Source: an uncultured Eubacterium sp. (GTDB lineage Bacteria; Bacillota; Clostridia; Eubacteriales; Eubacteriaceae). From it: a stretch of 7,515 nucleotides of DNA. The stretch spans positions 1 to 7,515 of the forward strand of contig CACZTE010000265.1 of the NCBI GenBank assembly GCA_902784045.1, given 5' to 3'. This document shows positions 6,001-7,515 of this stretch, piece by piece; position 1 is the stretch's first letter, and each line of letters begins with the position of its first letter. A program made the translations under genes and the position numbers. The notes under the pieces are model-generated. The model was not told where the DNA came from, made no database searches, and saw only the letters and a list, made by a program, of their open reading frames with translations.

Positions 6001-6486
6001 ATGGAAGCAAAATTAAGAAGGCTCGAAAAGGATGAAACTGCGCTTTTAAAAGTGTTCCTTTATGAGGCTATATTTATTCCGGAAGATGTCACGCCACCAC
6101 CAAGGAATATCGTCGAGCGGCCCGAACTGCGTGTGTATACAGATGATTTTGGGACAAGTCAGGGAGACAACTGTCTTGTCGCGGTTGTTGATCACAAAGT
6201 TGTCGGCGCAGTCTGGACGAGAATCATGAAAGATTACGGCCATATTGATGATGAAACGCCTTCTTTCGCGATTTCATTATTGAAAACATATCGCGGTCAG
6301 GGCATCGGTACGGAAATGATGAGAGAAATGCTTTCTTTGCTTAAAACTCAGGGATATCGCAGGGCATCTCTGGCGGTGCAGAAAGCGAACGACGCGGTAA
6401 AGTTGTATCAAAAGGTTGGCTTCAAGATTGCCAACGAGAACGCTGATGAGTATATCATGGTGTGTGATTTACGGAAAAACCTATGA
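6001..6486 (+). CDS. GNAT family N-acetyltransferase
   Basis: This 161-residue cytoplasmic protein should transfer an acetyl (or other acyl) group from CoA to an amine; the substrate is unknown. GNAT motif A is clear: the strand FAISLLKTYRG is followed by the CoA pyrophosphate loop RGQGIG (98-103). Motif B follows as QKANDAVKLYQKVGF (127-141), with the usual Asn and the Tyr that typically acts as general acid. Length is normal for the family. The ATG at 6001 is preferred because GGAG (5992-5995) lies 5 bases ahead. An in-frame ATG at 5977 would add eight residues but has only a poor purine stretch before it. The TGA overlaps the next gene's start as ATGA (6483-6486), indicating translational coupling with the hydrolase. 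No strong promoter is visible between the terminator and this start. Confidence 0.9.
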   Translation: MEAKLRRLEKDETALLKVFLYEAIFIPEDVTPPPRNIVERPELRVYTDDFGTSQGDNCLVAVVDHKVVGAVWTRIMKDYGHIDDETPSFAISLLKTYRGQGIGTEMMREMLSLLKTQGYRRASLAVQKANDAVKLYQKVGFKIANENADEYIMVCDLRKNL

Positions 6487-7244
6487 AACTCAAGGAATAT
6501 GGGATTGATCATCAAGATGTTATTGTGCTTTTGCATGGTGGAGGATTATCTTGGTGGAATTATCGGGAAGAAGCGGAAAAACTTCAGGACAGATACCATG
6601 TGATCATTCCGATTTTAGATGGTCACAGTGGGAGCGGCACACGATTTACATCAATAGAAAACAATGCTGAAAAAATTATCAGATTGATTGATGAGCGCTT
6701 TGGCGGCAGGGTTTTATTGATGGGTGGGTTGTCTTTAGGCGGACAGATTCTACTTGAGATTTTGGTGAAACGTTACGATATCTGCCGTTACGCTGTGATA
6801 GAAAGCGCGGGGACAATCCCATCCAAACTGACACACACGCTGATTAGACCGTTATTGGAAAGCAGTTATGGTCTGATAAAACGCAGATGGTTTTCCAAAA
6901 TGCAGTTTAACGCATTGCATATAATGCCTTCCTTATTCGAAGATTATTATAGAGACACACGTAACATAAAAAAAGAGGATATGATCGCTTTTTTACGGGC
7001 AAGCACCTCCTATTCGCTCAAAGCATCGATCGGCAAATGTTCAGCCAATGTACATATTTTTATCGGAGAAAAAGAGGATAAGAATATCAAGCAATCTGCT
7101 TTGCAAATTCAAAAAATGATTTCCAGCGCGTCTGTTCACATTTTACCTGGTTTGTATCATGGGGAGTTTTCTCTCAATGACGCTGATGGTTATGTGAAAG
7201 CGGTGGAAGCAATCATCAATGACTCTAAAAGCTACTTTTTTTGA
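6483..7244 (+). CDS. Alpha/beta hydrolase
   Basis: This 253-residue serine hydrolase has a typical small alpha/beta-fold layout. The oxyanion loop HGGG lies at residues 18-21, just after the first buried strand (VIVLL). The nucleophile elbow GLSLGG (82-87) places S84 as catalytic Ser. GEKED (195-199) offers D199 as the likely acid, and LYHGEFS (224-230) gives H226 as the catalytic His. A helical, Arg/Phe-rich cap lies at about 110-180. There is no signal peptide, so it is cytoplasmic. The start overlaps the acetyltransferase stop by four bases, so translation is probably coupled. The pair could act on one substrate, for example acylation by one protein and ester or amide hydrolysis by the other, but nothing in the sequence names it. 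Lipase, esterase, thioesterase or C-C hydrolase activity are all possible. Confidence 0.88.
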   Translation: MKLKEYGIDHQDVIVLLHGGGLSWWNYREEAEKLQDRYHVIIPILDGHSGSGTRFTSIENNAEKIIRLIDERFGGRVLLMGGLSLGGQILLEILVKRYDICRYAVIESAGTIPSKLTHTLIRPLLESSYGLIKRRWFSKMQFNALHIMPSLFEDYYRDTRNIKKEDMIAFLRASTSYSLKASIGKCSANVHIFIGEKEDKNIKQSALQIQKMISSASVHILPGLYHGEFSLNDADGYVKAVEAIINDSKSYFF

Positions 7245-7245
7245 T

Positions 7246-7268
7246 CAACTGACGAAACAGTTGTTTGT
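7246..7268 (+). terminator. Weak terminator candidate after the hydrolase gene
   Basis: CAACTG (7246-7251) pairs exactly with CAGTTG (7258-7263) around ACGAAA, followed by the short T-rich TTTGT. It starts two bases after the hydrolase stop codon. Stem and tail are both short, so termination may be incomplete. An irregular second stem ending in CGTTTT lies near 7290-7318. Confidence 0.35.
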
Positions 7269-7444
7269 CCGGCAATAGCCTGCGATAATGACATCGATTT
7301 GTTTTCGATCATCGTTTTGCGCGTTTGACATCAGTATTGCGTGTCCAGGTGTGTTGAAAAAGTGGTTTTACTGCTAAAAAACTTAGCGGAGAGATAATTG
7401 TTTTTAAACGATTCAGTAAAGCATTGAATGTAGAAAGGTGTAAT

Positions 7445-7515
7445 GTGAACATGAAAAAGATCGGATTGTTATTTTTAGCGGTTGCCGTTTGCTGTTTAGT
7501 CTTAACGGCCTGCGG
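7445..7515 (+). CDS. Start of a lipoprotein gene (partial, 3' end outside window)
   Basis: The frame encodes a lipoprotein signal peptide: a basic MKK start, a hydrophobic core (IGLLFLAVAVCCLVL) and the lipobox LTAC followed by Gly. The Cys would be lipidated and become the first residue of the mature protein, held on the outer face of the cytoplasmic membrane. Two starts are possible. GTG at 7445 lies 6 bases after the AGG of AAAGGTG (7434-7440). ATG at 7451 is in frame two codons later but has a 12-base gap to the same site. I chose GTG on spacing, though annotation software may prefer ATG. The mature domain is outside the window, so a function such as substrate-binding protein cannot be assigned. 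Confidence 0.75.
   Translation, partial: MNMKKIGLLFLAVAVCCLVLTAC

Overview
The window reads as chromosomal DNA of an anaerobic, Clostridia-like member of the Bacillota. The basis is purine-rich Shine-Dalgarno sites, moderate-to-low GC, a DUF5714 protein, a lipoprotein with a classical lipobox, and c-di-GMP enzymes built like those of gut and rumen Clostridia. No marker gene fixes the taxon, so this is an inference from gene style.

Left part (1-983). The window opens inside a gene whose last 59 codons resemble the C-terminus of a Firmicutes flavodoxin-domain (HemG-like) protein. Next comes a Cys-rich DUF5714 protein (best start 310). Its stop overlaps, as ATGA, the start of a possible 39-residue ORF that matches nothing I know. 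From 984 to 1459 there is no convincing gene, but there are an inverted repeat, a duplicated 11-base purine motif and two promoter candidates.

Centre (1460-5777). Two membrane c-di-GMP enzymes lie in the same direction, separated by a 625-base stretch without a convincing gene. The first (1460-3670) has a signal peptide, an extracellular solute-binding domain, one membrane helix, a GGDEF domain that has lost its active-site signature, and an EAL domain with all signature residues. It is predicted to be a ligand-sensing phosphodiesterase that degrades c-di-GMP. The second (4296-5777) has a seven-helix membrane region, an intact GGDEF domain without the usual inhibitory site, and a PAS domain at its very end. 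It is predicted to be a c-di-GMP synthase. Together they could set the c-di-GMP level in opposite directions in response to different signals. A good intrinsic terminator follows the second gene at 5910-5949.

Right part (5950-7515). A GNAT acetyltransferase and an alpha/beta hydrolase overlap by four bases and form a translationally coupled pair. After about 200 bases without a gene, a lipoprotein gene begins and runs off the window.

I saw no tRNA, rRNA, CRISPR array, insertion sequence or recognisable c-di-GMP riboswitch. Nothing here can be called a new system from sequence alone. The points most worth following are the opposed sensor pair, the terminal PAS domain, and the DUF5714 gene with its overlapping micro-ORF.
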